Shown piece after piece: positions 1 to 7,225 of a stretch of DNA of 64,000 nucleotides. The notes below the pieces were generated by a model, which worked only from the letters and a program-made list of their open reading frames with translations, had not been told where the DNA came from and searched no databases. The position numbers and the translations under genes were made by a program. This DNA comes from Chloroflexota bacterium (GTDB lineage Bacteria > Chloroflexota > Dormibacteria > Dormibacterales > Dormibacteraceae): the NCBI GenBank assembly GCA_005880915.1, contig VBIW01000037.1, forward strand, positions 1-64,000, in the 5' to 3' direction. Positions within the stretch are counted from its first letter, which is position 1. Each line of letters starts with the position of its first letter.

Positions 1-1
1 G

Positions 2-340
2 TCAGCCGCCGCAATTGGATTCGGGACCTACGCGGGTGGATGGCGAATCATCCGCACGCTGGGTTGGAGCATCCTCAAGCTCGAGCCCGTAACTGCCCTG
101 TCAGCTCAGCTGATGGGCGCGACAGTCATCCAAGCTGCCACTGTGGTCGGCCTTCCCGTCAGCACGACTCACGTAATCACCGGCTCCGTGATTGGCGTCG
201 GCGTAAGCCGAAAGCTCGCCGCAGTTCGCTGGGGACTCGGCGCGAGCATCGTCCTGGCCTGGATCGTGACCATTCCGGCCTCAGCGATGATCGCCTGGGT
301 TGCGTATGCCATCTTGCACACAGCTGGCCTGCGCGGCTAG
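2..340 (+). CDS. PiT-family inorganic phosphate transporter, C-terminal fragment
   Basis: Only the last 112 residues are in the window; the 5' part lies upstream. The segment contains a GGWRIIRTLG motif, then a hydrophobic stretch with the GLPVSTTHVITGSVIGVG signature typical of the second PF01384 repeat of PiT symporters, and ends with a membrane helix and a short cytoplasmic tail. PiT proteins import phosphate with H+ or Na+ through the cytoplasmic membrane. The reading frame is open from base 2 to the TAG at 338-340. The following 124 bases (341-464) show no gene or clear terminator. Family assignment is firm; substrate preference cannot be read from the fragment. Confidence 0.88.
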   Translation, partial: SAAAIGFGTYAGGWRIIRTLGWSILKLEPVTALSAQLMGATVIQAATVVGLPVSTTHVITGSVIGVGVSRKLAAVRWGLGASIVLAWIVTIPASAMIAWVAYAILHTAGLRG

Positions 341-464
341 CTCTTCCCACCAGCAAAGAAACGTTTCATATCAGGGACGTCACCATTAAACTGACTGCGC
401 TCGCCCAACGCAGGCGAGAAATTTCGAGCGGCATCCAGACGTTTCAGCTGACGAAGGAGCAACG

Positions 465-887
465 GTGGCAACAAAGATTCTTGATGTAGCGGATGTGAGC
501 GTGATCAGAGCTGCGGGTGGCGTTGTAGTGCGAAGCTCGAAGTCTGGCGAGGCCGAGATCGCGGTCATCCACAGGCCCGAATATGACGACTGGACTCTGC
601 CCAAGGGCAAGATCGAACCTGACGAGACGCCGGAGGACTGCGCGCTGCGCGAGGTCCGCGAAGAGACCGGCCTTCGCTGCGACCTTGTCCGGCCTCTCGG
701 CTGCACCGCCTACGTCGACCGCCGTGGTCGAGACAAGGTCGCCTGCTATTGGGTCATGGAGGTGCGCGGGGGACGTTTCAAGCCGGGCATCGAGGTCGAC
801 AAGCTGCTCTGGCTGTCAGTCGATGACGCCGTGAAGCGCCTCAGCTACGGCCGCGACAAAACTCTGCTGCTGCAACAGGACCTGTAA
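465..887 (+). CDS. Nudix hydrolase (MutT-like)
   Basis: This 140-residue protein carries a complete Nudix box: GKIEPDE followed by REVREETGL, matching Gx5Ex7REUxEExGU, so a metal-dependent hydrolase of nucleoside diphosphate-X compounds is expected. The N-terminal strand AAGGVVVRSS and the WTLPKGK segment resemble the diadenosine polyphosphate/8-oxo-dGTP branch of the family, but the substrate is not resolvable. The GTG start at 465 is chosen because GAAGGAG lies 6 nt upstream (452-458). A palindrome begins 6 bases after the TAA and may end transcription. A monocistronic housekeeping or sanitising role is the simplest reading. Confidence 0.9.
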   Translation: MATKILDVADVSVIRAAGGVVVRSSKSGEAEIAVIHRPEYDDWTLPKGKIEPDETPEDCALREVREETGLRCDLVRPLGCTAYVDRRGRDKVACYWVMEVRGGRFKPGIEVDKLLWLSVDDAVKRLSYGRDKTLLLQQDL

Positions 888-893
888 TGAGGT

Positions 894-958
894 CCTCCCC
901 ATTCATGGGGAGGTGGCCGCATTCATGAGGGGGTGGCTGCTCCCCATTTATGGGGAGC
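894..958. repeat. Two 20-bp GC-rich palindromes (REP-like)
   Basis: CCTCCCCAT-TC-ATGGGGAGG at 894-913 and GCTCCCCAT-TT-ATGGGGAGC at 939-958 are near-identical perfect palindromes with 9-bp arms and 2-base centres, separated by 25 bases. They follow the Nudix stop codon and could form transcript-end hairpins, although no T run follows. They are followed directly by the 14-bp tandem repeat and look like part of the same dispersed repeat family seen at 2635-2719 and 5041-5092. Confidence 0.8.
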
Positions 959-970
959 TGGCGCGAAGCG

Positions 971-1080
971 CCTGAGGGGCAGCGCCTGAGGGGCAGCGCC
1001 TGAGGGGCAGCGCCTGAGGGGCAGCGCCTGAGGGGCAGCGCCTGAGGGGCAGCGCCTGAGGGGCAGCGCCTGAGGGGCAG
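971..1080. repeat. 14-bp tandem repeat, seven full copies plus a partial copy
   Basis: The unit CCTGAGGGGCAGCG is repeated without variation from 971 to 1068 (seven copies), with a 12-base eighth copy to 1080. The array fills the gap between the Nudix gene and thiG and ends 30 bases before the thiG start. The period is not a multiple of three and the array is non-coding. Perfect identity between copies suggests recent expansion by slippage. Confidence 0.95.
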
Positions 1081-1110
1081 GGGCCGGAGGGGCTCGGTAA
1101 ACTCGTCCGC

Positions 1111-1908
1111 GTGGCGCAGACGCTGACCCACGCTGACCCGCTTGTCGTCGCCGGCGTCGAGCTGCGCTCGCGGCTCTTCATCGGCACCGGCAAATACCCG
1201 ACCGACGAATCGATGCTCGCCGCGCTCGAGGCATCGGAGTGCGAGCTCGTCACCGTGGCGCTCCGCCGCCTCGACCTGGACGACCCGAAGAAGAAGACCA
1301 TCCTCGACGTCATCGACTGGCATCGCTTCCGCATCCTGCCGAACACCGCGGGATGCAAGACCGCAGATGAGGCGATTCGCATCGCCAGGCTCGCCCGGTC
1401 CATGGGCCTGTCGGATTGGGTCAAGCTCGAGGTGATTCCCGACCCGCGTTACTTGTTCCCCGACCCGGAAGAGACGCTGAAGGCTGCGCGCGTGCTCGTC
1501 GACGAGGGGTTCAAGGTGCTGCCTTACATCAACGCCGACCCGGTGCTTGCCCGCAAGCTCGAAGAGATCGGCACTGCCACGGTGATGCCGCTGGGGTCGC
1601 CGATAGGTTCGGGGCAGGGCATCCAGACCCTGGAGCAGATCCGGATCATCATCGACCAGGCGCGCGTGCCGGTGGTGGTCGACGCCGGGATCGGAGCTCC
1701 CTCCGACGCGGCGCTGGCGATGGAGCTCGGCGCTGACGCCGTCCTCGTCAACACGGCGATCGCGCTGGCAAGCGACCCCGCACTTATGGCAGAGGCGATC
1801 AAGGGCGGCGTGGAAGCCGGGCGCAAGGCCTACCTCGCGGGCCGGATCCCCAAGCGGGCCGAGGCCAGCCCTAGCTCGCCATCAGAGGGCATCTCGCGCC
1901 CGAACTAG
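1111..1908 (+). CDS. thiG: Thiazole synthase ThiG
   Basis: ThiG condenses 1-deoxy-D-xylulose 5-phosphate, dehydroglycine and ThiS-thiocarboxylate into the thiazole phosphate of thiamine. The 265-residue sequence has the family landmarks: [10 protein letters not shown] near residue 20, LPNTAGC near 76, and WVKLEVI at 103-109, where Lys105 matches the Schiff-base lysine. [12 protein letters not shown] and the phosphate-binding [13 protein letters not shown] follow. Length is close to that of known ThiG, with a disordered tail rich in Ser and Pro. Start is GTG at 1111, only 30 bases after the tandem repeat, and no well-placed ribosome-binding site is visible. It leads the short thiG-thiE-thiS group. 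Confidence 0.96.
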   Translation: MAQTLTHADPLVVAGVELRSRLFIGTGKYPTDESMLAALEASECELVTVALRRLDLDDPKKKTILDVIDWHRFRILPNTAGCKTADEAIRIARLARSMGLSDWVKLEVIPDPRYLFPDPEETLKAARVLVDEGFKVLPYINADPVLARKLEEIGTATVMPLGSPIGSGQGIQTLEQIRIIIDQARVPVVVDAGIGAPSDAALAMELGADAVLVNTAIALASDPALMAEAIKGGVEAGRKAYLAGRIPKRAEASPSSPSEGISRPN

Positions 1909-1916
1909 TCAGGCCA

Positions 1917-2429
1917 GTGGCGATGGCAATCGTCTCCAGCGCGGAGGCAGGCCTCCAGGCCGCCTCGCGCGCCACAATCCTTCAGCTGCGGGCTCCCGCC
2001 ATGACCGCAGCCGGCATCGAGCGCGAAGCAATGCTCCTGGTCGCGAGCTCGCCAGTCCCCGTCTTGATCAGCTCGCGCTGCGACGTAGCCCTCGCGTGCA
2101 ACGCTGCCGGCGTGAATCTTCCCGAGCGCGACATCTCGACCCGCGACGCGCGGACGTTGCTCGGCGAGCGTTTGATAGGTCGCTCAGTCCACTCGCTGGA
2201 GGTCGCGCTCGCGGCGGAACGTGAAGGCGCCGATTTCGTAATCTTCGGCCCGGTCTGGGAGAGCTCCAGCCACCCGCATGAAAAGGCCGCCGGCGTCGAG
2301 GCTCTGTCGCGCGTCGCTCACGCTCTGCGTATCCCGGTGCTCGCCATCGGCGGCGTGACGGAGGACCGCATCGCGGAATCCGGAACCGCAGGAGCAGCAG
2401 GATACGCGGCGATCCGGCTTTTCGAATGA
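1917..2429 (+). CDS. thiE: Thiamine phosphate synthase / TenI-like protein
   Basis: The 170-residue protein belongs to the TMP synthase/TenI superfamily. Visible motifs are LQLRAP near residue 22, ISSRCDVALACNAAGVNLPE (the INDRxDvAxxxxADGvHLG region), GRSVHSLEVALAAEREGADF, IFGPV and IPVLAIGGV. It is about 40 residues shorter than typical ThiE because the first beta strand is missing, and several ThiE residues are changed (the Lys of QLReK is Pro, His of GVHL is Asn). It could therefore be a TenI thiazole tautomerase rather than a true ThiE. It starts with GTG 8 bases after thiG and overlaps thiS by 4 bases (ATGA), so translational coupling is likely. Confidence 0.75.
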   Translation: MAMAIVSSAEAGLQAASRATILQLRAPAMTAAGIEREAMLLVASSPVPVLISSRCDVALACNAAGVNLPERDISTRDARTLLGERLIGRSVHSLEVALAAEREGADFVIFGPVWESSSHPHEKAAGVEALSRVAHALRIPVLAIGGVTEDRIAESGTAGAAGYAAIRLFE

Positions 2430-2650
2430 TCTCGCTGCAGGTCAACGGCAAGCACGTGGAGCTCGAGCGGCCGACGCCTCTGCTCGCCTATCTCGACCAG
2501 CTTGGTGTGAACCCTCGCGCCGTGGCGGTGGAGCACAACGGCGAGATCGTCGAACGCGCGGCCTTTGCAACGGTCACCCTGCGCGAGGGCGACCGGGTCG
2601 AGATAGTTCGCATGGTTGGTGGGGGTGCTCTTCGCGCCCCTCTCCCCTGA
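2426..2650 (+). CDS. thiS: Sulfur carrier protein ThiS with a C-terminal extension
   Basis: ThiS is the ubiquitin-like sulfur carrier that delivers thiocarboxylate to ThiG. The 74-residue product has the expected fold signature: ISLQVNGK, LDQLGVNPRAVAVEHN, VTLREGDRVEIVR. Functional ThiS ends in Gly-Gly, but here VGGG is followed by seven more residues, ALRAPLP. These extra codons are encoded by the first copy of a GC-rich direct repeat (2635-2655), whose TGA serves as the stop. The tail would have to be removed before adenylation by ThiF. Start ATG overlaps the thiE stop. No thiF, thiO or thiC is in the window. Confidence 0.88.
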   Translation: MISLQVNGKHVELERPTPLLAYLDQLGVNPRAVAVEHNGEIVERAAFATVTLREGDRVEIVRMVGGGALRAPLP

Positions 2651-2719
2651 GCCCTCCCCCGGTGGGGTAGTGCTGCTCACGCCCCTCTCCCCTGAGCCCT
2701 CTCCCCTAAGGGGAGAGGG
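2635..2719. repeat. GC-rich direct repeats and 23-bp palindrome between thiS and murE
   Basis: The 21-mer that begins CGCCCCTCTCCCC occurs at 2635-2655 and again at 2680-2700. The second copy runs into the palindrome CCCTCTCCCCT-A-AGGGGAGAGGG (2697-2719). The stop codon of thiS lies in the first copy and the stop codon of the convergent MurE-like gene (2706-2708) lies inside the palindrome. The hairpin may act as a bidirectional transcription terminator. Confidence 0.85.
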
Positions 2720-4205
2720 TGCCCTTCCTTTTTTCCTTGATTGCCGCTTCCGCCTCCGCTCGCTCGTCCCACGGTTCGGAGCCGCGCGCGGTCCGCATCG
2801 AACGTTCGTGGCCTTTGCCCGCAAGCAGCACAGTGTCGCCCGGCTGCGCGATCTCGATGGCGCGGCGGATCGCGGCCCTGCGGTCGATGACGACCTCGAA
2901 ATCGCGGCCAGGAGCCTTTCCTTCCGCGCCTGCCTGCACATCACGCGCGATCTCGACCGGGTCCTCGCTCAACGGATCGTCCGTCGTGATGATGAAGAAG
3001 TCGCTGAACTCGGCGGCGGCACGGCCCATCCCGGGCCGGTCATGGTCGGAGCGCGCGGTCGAGCCGAACACGGCGATCAAACGCCCGCGCGTGAACGGCC
3101 GCAGCTCAGCCAGCGCACTCGCCAGTGATCCGGCCGCGTGGGCGAAGTCGATGTAGACGCGGAAGTCCTGGCCCAGGTCGACGGGCTCGAGCCGGCCTCG
3201 TACCCCCTCGAAACCTCCCAGGCCCTGACCGACATCCTCGACCGGCACGCCGAGCGCGAGGCAGACTCCGGCGGCGCATAGCGCGTTGTAGATGTTGAAG
3301 CGAGCCGGCACGTTGAGGATGACTTCTGTCTCGCCGAGCGGAGTCTTCATCCGGAAGCGCGATCCCGAACCTGTGATCGCCAGGTCGAGCGGGTGCAGGT
3401 CCGATGCGGTAGTCATGCCGTAAGTCCAGCGCCGTGGGATCTGCCTTCGCGCGAGGCGCTCATAGCTCGGATCGTCGCGGTTGAGCACCGCCGTCTTCTC
3501 CACACCTTTATCCGCCGCTCGAGCCGTCAGGTCGATCAGCCGTGCCTTGGCCTCGAGGTACTCCTCCCAGGTGGCGTGGTAGTCGAGGTGATCATGGCCG
3601 ACATTGGTGAAAGCCGCCACGTCGAACTCGCATGCGCGAACCCGTTCCTGGACCAGCGCGTGGGACGTAGTCTCGATGACTGCGCACTGCGCGCCGGCTT
3701 CGACCATCCGCGCCAGCCACGCCTGGACCTCTGGCGCCTCGGTGGTCGTCTGCCCGCTGAGGTTGTCGACCTCACGGCCGCTCACCTTGAACGCAACCGT
3801 GCTCATCGCGCCGGCGACGATCCCGCTGGCCCCCAGCACGTGCTCCGCCATGTGCGTCACCGTCGTCTTTCCGTCGGTGCCTGTGACACCCGCGAGCTTG
3901 AGACGACGCGAAGGGCGGCCGTAGAACTCGGCCGACAGGTCGGCCAGTCCGATCCGGGTCGAGGGCATCCGCAGCACCGGCACACCCTCAGGGATCCTCA
4001 CGGTGCGTTCGATGACGAGAGCGGCCGCCCCCTTGGCGACCGCATCGGCCAGGTAGTGGTGGCCGTCGACGCGAATACCCTGCACAGCGACGAAGAGGTC
4101 TCCGGGTGCGACCCGACGCGAGTCGTAAGCGATCCCGGTGATCTCGACGTCGGGGTTGCCTTCGAGCACCGCGCCCGCGCCGCGGGCGATGTCGGCCAAC
4201 CTCAT
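2706..4205 (-). CDS. murE: MurE-like UDP-MurNAc-tripeptide synthetase
   Basis: Mur ligases add the third amino acid to UDP-MurNAc-L-Ala-D-Glu in the cytoplasm. The 499-residue sequence has an N-terminal MurE domain, an ATP-binding loop GTDGKTT (109-115), the TSHAL and FTNVGHDHLDYH segments with Lys220 matching the carbamylated lysine, and AGKGHE near the C-terminus. It departs from canonical MurE at two places: DYAHTPD is DFAHAAG, and the amino-acid specificity motif DNPR is TDDPL (408-412), so the diaminopimelate-binding Arg is Leu. The substrate is probably not meso-DAP; ornithine or lysine are possibilities. The last residues and stop are encoded by a repeat palindrome. Divergent from folP, 24 bases apart. 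Confidence 0.85.
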   Translation of the reverse strand: MRLADIARGAGAVLEGNPDVEITGIAYDSRRVAPGDLFVAVQGIRVDGHHYLADAVAKGAAALVIERTVRIPEGVPVLRMPSTRIGLADLSAEFYGRPSRRLKLAGVTGTDGKTTVTHMAEHVLGASGIVAGAMSTVAFKVSGREVDNLSGQTTTEAPEVQAWLARMVEAGAQCAVIETTSHALVQERVRACEFDVAAFTNVGHDHLDYHATWEEYLEAKARLIDLTARAADKGVEKTAVLNRDDPSYERLARRQIPRRWTYGMTTASDLHPLDLAITGSGSRFRMKTPLGETEVILNVPARFNIYNALCAAGVCLALGVPVEDVGQGLGGFEGVRGRLEPVDLGQDFRVYIDFAHAAGSLASALAELRPFTRGRLIAVFGSTARSDHDRPGMGRAAAEFSDFFIITTDDPLSEDPVEIARDVQAGAEGKAPGRDFEVVIDRRAAIRRAIEIAQPGDTVLLAGKGHERSMRTARGSEPWDERAEAEAAIKEKRKGTLSP

Positions 4206-4217
4206 CTCGTGTCTGAG

Positions 4218-4223
4218 GATAAT
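4218..4223 (+). promoter_or_regulatory. -10 box (GATAAT) directly before folP
   Basis: GATAAT ends 6 bases before the GTG at 4230, the spacing expected if transcription starts at the start codon (leaderless mRNA). No convincing -35 box was found. Confidence 0.45.
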
Positions 4224-4229
4224 CGGCTC

Positions 4230-5039
4230 GTGTTTGCCGAAATCGGGGGCAGGCCTTTCGAGTGGGGCTCTCGTACATACGTCATGGGCATCGTCAACGT
4301 AACCCCCGACTCGTTCAGCGGTGATGGTCTGGGCTCCGATGTCGACGCCGCGGTGGCTCAGGGGCTACGCATGGTTGGTGAAGGCGCGGACATGCTCGAC
4401 GTCGGCGGCGAGTCGACGCGTCCCGGGCATGTCCCGATCACCACCGCAGAAGAGGTCGCACGCACGGAGGACGTCGTGCGCCGGCTTGCGCGGGAGGCCG
4501 GCGTTCCTGTATCGATCGATACATATAAGGAAGAAGTGGCGAAACTCGCGATCGCCGCCGGTGCGACGATCGTCAACGACGTTTGGGGATTGACGCGATC
4601 GCCTGCTCTGGCGGACCTCGCCGCGAGCAGCGGCAGCGCGCTCGTCCTGATGCACAACCAGGACGGAACTGAATACACGGGCGACATCATGGAGGAGATC
4701 AAGAGGTTCCTCACCGCCGCCGCGGCGCGAGCGATCGCGGCGGGGGTGCCGAAGGAAAAGGTCATCGTCGACCCCGGGATCGGGTTCGGTAAGACGGCGG
4801 ACCAGAACTGGGAGGTGATGCGCCGGCTCGACGAGCTGAAACAGATCGGGCAGCCGATCCTGATCGGCACCTCGCGCAAGTCGTTCATCGGCAGGCTGCT
4901 CGACCTACCTGTGGACGACCGGGTCGAGGGCACCGCCGCGACTGTGGTGGCTGCGGTCTTGCGTGGCGCTGATATCGTGCGCGTGCACGACGTGCTGCCG
5001 ATGAAGCGCGCTGTCCGCGCGGCCGACCGCATGCGGTGA
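4230..5039 (+). CDS. folP: Dihydropteroate synthase
   Basis: DHPS joins 6-hydroxymethyl-dihydropterin pyrophosphate to p-aminobenzoate in folate synthesis and is the sulfonamide target. The order of motifs is complete: MGIVNVTPDSFSGDG, DVGGESTRPG, SIDTYK, NDVWG, LMHNQ, VDPGIGFGKT, GTSRKSF and the C-terminal RVHDV. From GTG at 4230 the protein has 269 residues, the usual length. GTG at 4209 is an alternative that would add seven residues. The open frame continues upstream antisense to the MurE-like gene, but that part has no DHPS content. folK follows. Confidence 0.95.
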   Translation: MFAEIGGRPFEWGSRTYVMGIVNVTPDSFSGDGLGSDVDAAVAQGLRMVGEGADMLDVGGESTRPGHVPITTAEEVARTEDVVRRLAREAGVPVSIDTYKEEVAKLAIAAGATIVNDVWGLTRSPALADLAASSGSALVLMHNQDGTEYTGDIMEEIKRFLTAAAARAIAAGVPKEKVIVDPGIGFGKTADQNWEVMRRLDELKQIGQPILIGTSRKSFIGRLLDLPVDDRVEGTAATVVAAVLRGADIVRVHDVLPMKRAVRAADRMR

Positions 5040-5040
5040 T

Positions 5041-5092
5041 TCGTCCCCACCAAGGGGGAAGGCGGCCCGCCGCTACGCGGCCGGATGGGGAG
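5041..5092. repeat. REP-like palindromic element between folP and folK
   Basis: The element begins TCGTCCCCACC and ends GGATGGGGAG. Its outer TCCCCA/TGGGGA arms and an internal GGCCC/GGCCG-rich stem give an imperfect hairpin. It fills the folP-folK spacer, and its right edge supplies the GGGGAGG ribosome-binding site of folK. It resembles in composition the palindromes at 894-958. Confidence 0.7.
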
Positions 5093-5098
5093 GTGCTC

Positions 5099-5530
5099 TT
5101 GGCAACCACCGTCTACCTCGGTCTTGGGTCAAACCTCGGAACTCGGCTGCGCAACCTGAGCGCCGCGCGCAGGCGACTGCGTGAGAAAGGAGTCCGCATC
5201 CGCCGTCAGAGTCATGTCATCGAGACAGAGCCGTGGGGATTCGCCGATCAACCCCGTTTTTTGAACCAGGTCGTCGAAGGTGAGTGGTCCGGCACCCCGC
5301 GACAGCTGCTGAAAGCCGCCAAGGAAGTCGAGCGCGAAGGGGGGCGCACCAGGACGAGGCATTGGGGACCGCGCGTGATCGACGTCGACATCTTGCTGTT
5401 CGGCGACGAGCGCATCGCGATGCGCGATCTCGTGATTCCGCATCCGCGCATCGCTGAGCGGCCGTTCGTGATGCGGTCGCTCGAGGAGCTCGGGCTTGAG
5501 AAGGCCCCTAAGCGGGCCGCGCGTTCGTGA
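5099..5530 (+). CDS. folK: 2-amino-4-hydroxy-6-hydroxymethyldihydropteridine pyrophosphokinase
   Basis: HPPK transfers pyrophosphate from ATP to hydroxymethyl-dihydropterin, the step before FolP. The 143-residue product shows VYLGLGSNLG at the N-terminus, ETEPWGFADQPRFLNQVVEG, the signature RHWGPRVIDVDILLFG and IPHPRIAERPFVM. TTG at 5099 is preferred because GGGGAGG (5087-5093) lies 5 bases upstream and the homologous region begins right there; the open frame before it is repeat sequence. The 3' end overlaps the convergent response regulator gene by 23 bases. Confidence 0.93.
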   Translation: MATTVYLGLGSNLGTRLRNLSAARRRLREKGVRIRRQSHVIETEPWGFADQPRFLNQVVEGEWSGTPRQLLKAAKEVEREGGRTRTRHWGPRVIDVDILLFGDERIAMRDLVIPHPRIAERPFVMRSLEELGLEKAPKRAARS

Positions 5531-6224
5531 AGCGGTAACCGATGCCCGGGACGGCCAGGATGTAGTAAGGCCGCGAAGGCTGCGTCTCGATCTTGCGGCG
5601 AAGGTTTCGGATATGGACGTCGATAACCCGCGTCTCGATCGGATATTCGTAACCCCAGATCGAGTTGAGGATCTTCTCCCTGCTCAACACCTTGCCCGCA
5701 TTGCTGGCGAGGAATGTCAGCAAGTCGAACTCGGTGTGCGTCAGCTCGACCTCTTTGCCGCCTTTGTAAGTGCGGCGCTCGTTTACGTCGATGACGAGGT
5801 CACGAAATTCGAGCCGGCTGCGCATCGCCTCAGCGTTCTCGAGCCGCGAGCGCCGCAGGTGCGCCGCCATCCGCGCGACGAGCTCGCGCAGGCGCAGCGG
5901 TTTGGTGACGTAATCATCGGCGCCGATCTCCAGCGCGACCACCGCGTCGATCTCGTCCGACCGCGAGCTCATCATGATCACGGGCACGCCGGGGTCGACC
6001 TTGCGTAGCTCGCGGCAGACGTCAAACCCCGCTAAGTCCGGCAGCGTGACCTCGAGGAGCACGACGTTTGGCCGCGAGCTCTCGACCTGGCGCAGGGCTT
6101 CGGAGCCGGCGTCGGCCTCGACGACCTGATAGCCGTCCTGCTCGCAAACCAGCTTGATCTCCCTTCGCGTCGTGCTGTCCGGTTCCACGACCAGGACCTT
6201 GCGCGAAGTCTCCGCCACAGCCAC
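5508..6224 (-). CDS. OmpR/PhoB-type response regulator with Glu at the phospho-acceptor site
   Basis: The 238-residue protein has an N-terminal receiver domain (about 9-120) and a C-terminal winged-helix DNA-binding domain (about 135-235) with the WGYEYPIETRVIDVHIRNLRRK recognition region in part. The phospho-acceptor Asp is replaced: NVVLLEVTLPD places Glu58 where DNA-binding OmpR regulators have Asp. The acidic pocket is also altered (EPD instead of DD). The conserved Lys (VTKP) and a Ser at the switch position are kept. Such receivers usually act without phosphorylation, and no histidine kinase gene is adjacent. Target genes are unknown. Start GTG at 6224; convergent overlap with folK. Confidence 0.9.
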   Translation of the reverse strand: MAVAETSRKVLVVEPDSTTRREIKLVCEQDGYQVVEADAGSEALRQVESSRPNVVLLEVTLPDLAGFDVCRELRKVDPGVPVIMMSSRSDEIDAVVALEIGADDYVTKPLRLRELVARMAAHLRRSRLENAEAMRSRLEFRDLVIDVNERRTYKGGKEVELTHTEFDLLTFLASNAGKVLSREKILNSIWGYEYPIETRVIDVHIRNLRRKIETQPSRPYYILAVPGIGYRFTNARPA

Positions 6225-6253
6225 CAGACCATCCTAACGTAATTGAAGGATTG

Positions 6254-7225
6254 TTAGGGAATGTTGCGTTTCAGGCCCCGAATGTAGGCTCGAGTTTTAC
6301 GTTCGATACCGATGAGCGTCGCGCCCGCCGCCGAGAGCACGAGCTCCCACGCGCCGGGATAAGCCACGACCTCACCGCCGAACTCTGACTTGAAAATCCC
6401 GATGCCGTGCCACCGATGCTCGTCACCGGCGCCGGGTGGCGGCACTCCCCACAGGTCGAAGTCGGTGCAGCCCGCCTCGGCGGCCGACGATATGGCCGAC
6501 CACCAAGCGAGGTCGTTGCCCATCAGCTCACGATGCCTGCCGCTCCGGCCCGCGAACAGGCTGTACGCACGTCCGCCATGGCGCGCGACCAGGACGGTGG
6601 CGAGGGGCTCGCGCTTTTCGGGCGCGAACGCGGTGTAAGTGCGGCACCACGGAAGAAGCTCGAGCAACAGCTCGTAGTAGCGGCGGTCCGGCAGGTGGAT
6701 CGATTCACGGCGCTCGACAGCGGCCGACTGGTGCGCAAGCTCGGCAGCGTCCTTGCCCTCTTCGACGATGACGCCACGCTTGAGCCCGGCGCGAATGTTG
6801 TAGCGGCGCCCGTGACGAAACGTCGCGAGCAGCTCGTTCGGCGGCATCAACGTGACGATGCGCGTGTGCTGAGGTTGGATTGGAGCGATTTTCTTGAAGC
6901 CTTTTGCCGCCAGCACTTCGCCGAAAGTCTCAGGCGCTTCGGGCTCGACGACAAGTCGTGCCACGCCTGAATTGCGCGCCCAGGCCACCAGCGAGGCGAG
7001 AGTTTCTTCCGAGGCCGGCACCGGTCCACGCGGGACATACGCTTCCTGGGTCGGACCGACTTTGCGAACTTGAATGCTGGCCATCGCGGCGCTCGGGAGC
7101 CTTACGCGCTCAACCGTCCATCCGGACCGGATTTGCACCTCGCCCCAGGCCCACGTCTGGAGCAAAGGCACTTGCGGTGCGAGGTCGTCGAGCTCGCCGT
7201 CCCATCGTGCGGACTCAGAGCTCAT
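6254..7225 (-). CDS. FemAB-family aminoacyltransferase (peptidoglycan bridge formation)
   Basis: The 323 residues match the FemX/FemAB family of the GNAT fold, which transfers amino acids from aminoacyl-tRNA to the peptidoglycan stem peptide. Recognisable features are LLQTWAWGEVQ near the N-terminus, YNIRAGLKRGV in the middle, and the C-terminal FDLWGVPPP and KSEFGGEVVAYPG. Two tandem acetyltransferase-like halves fit the length. The gene overlaps the upstream histidine phosphatase gene by 4 bases, so both are probably in one transcript. Together with the unusual MurE-like enzyme nearby it suggests an interpeptide bridge. The amino acid used cannot be inferred. Confidence 0.85.
   Translation of the reverse strand: MSSESARWDGELDDLAPQVPLLQTWAWGEVQIRSGWTVERVRLPSAAMASIQVRKVGPTQEAYVPRGPVPASEETLASLVAWARNSGVARLVVEPEAPETFGEVLAAKGFKKIAPIQPQHTRIVTLMPPNELLATFRHGRRYNIRAGLKRGVIVEEGKDAAELAHQSAAVERRESIHLPDRRYYELLLELLPWCRTYTAFAPEKREPLATVLVARHGGRAYSLFAGRSGRHRELMGNDLAWWSAISSAAEAGCTDFDLWGVPPPGAGDEHRWHGIGIFKSEFGGEVVAYPGAWELVLSAAGATLIGIERKTRAYIRGLKRNIP

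Noticed and set aside
971-1080. Tandem repeat as a CRISPR array
   Set aside because: The 14-bp units are contiguous with no spacers and there are no cas genes nearby.
888-1110. TPP riboswitch upstream of thiG
   Set aside because: No CTGAGA/ACCTGA core or the expected stems could be found; the region is occupied by repeats.
3393-4229. Long N-terminal extension of folP
   Set aside because: This open frame is antisense to the MurE-like gene and has no DHPS-like sequence.
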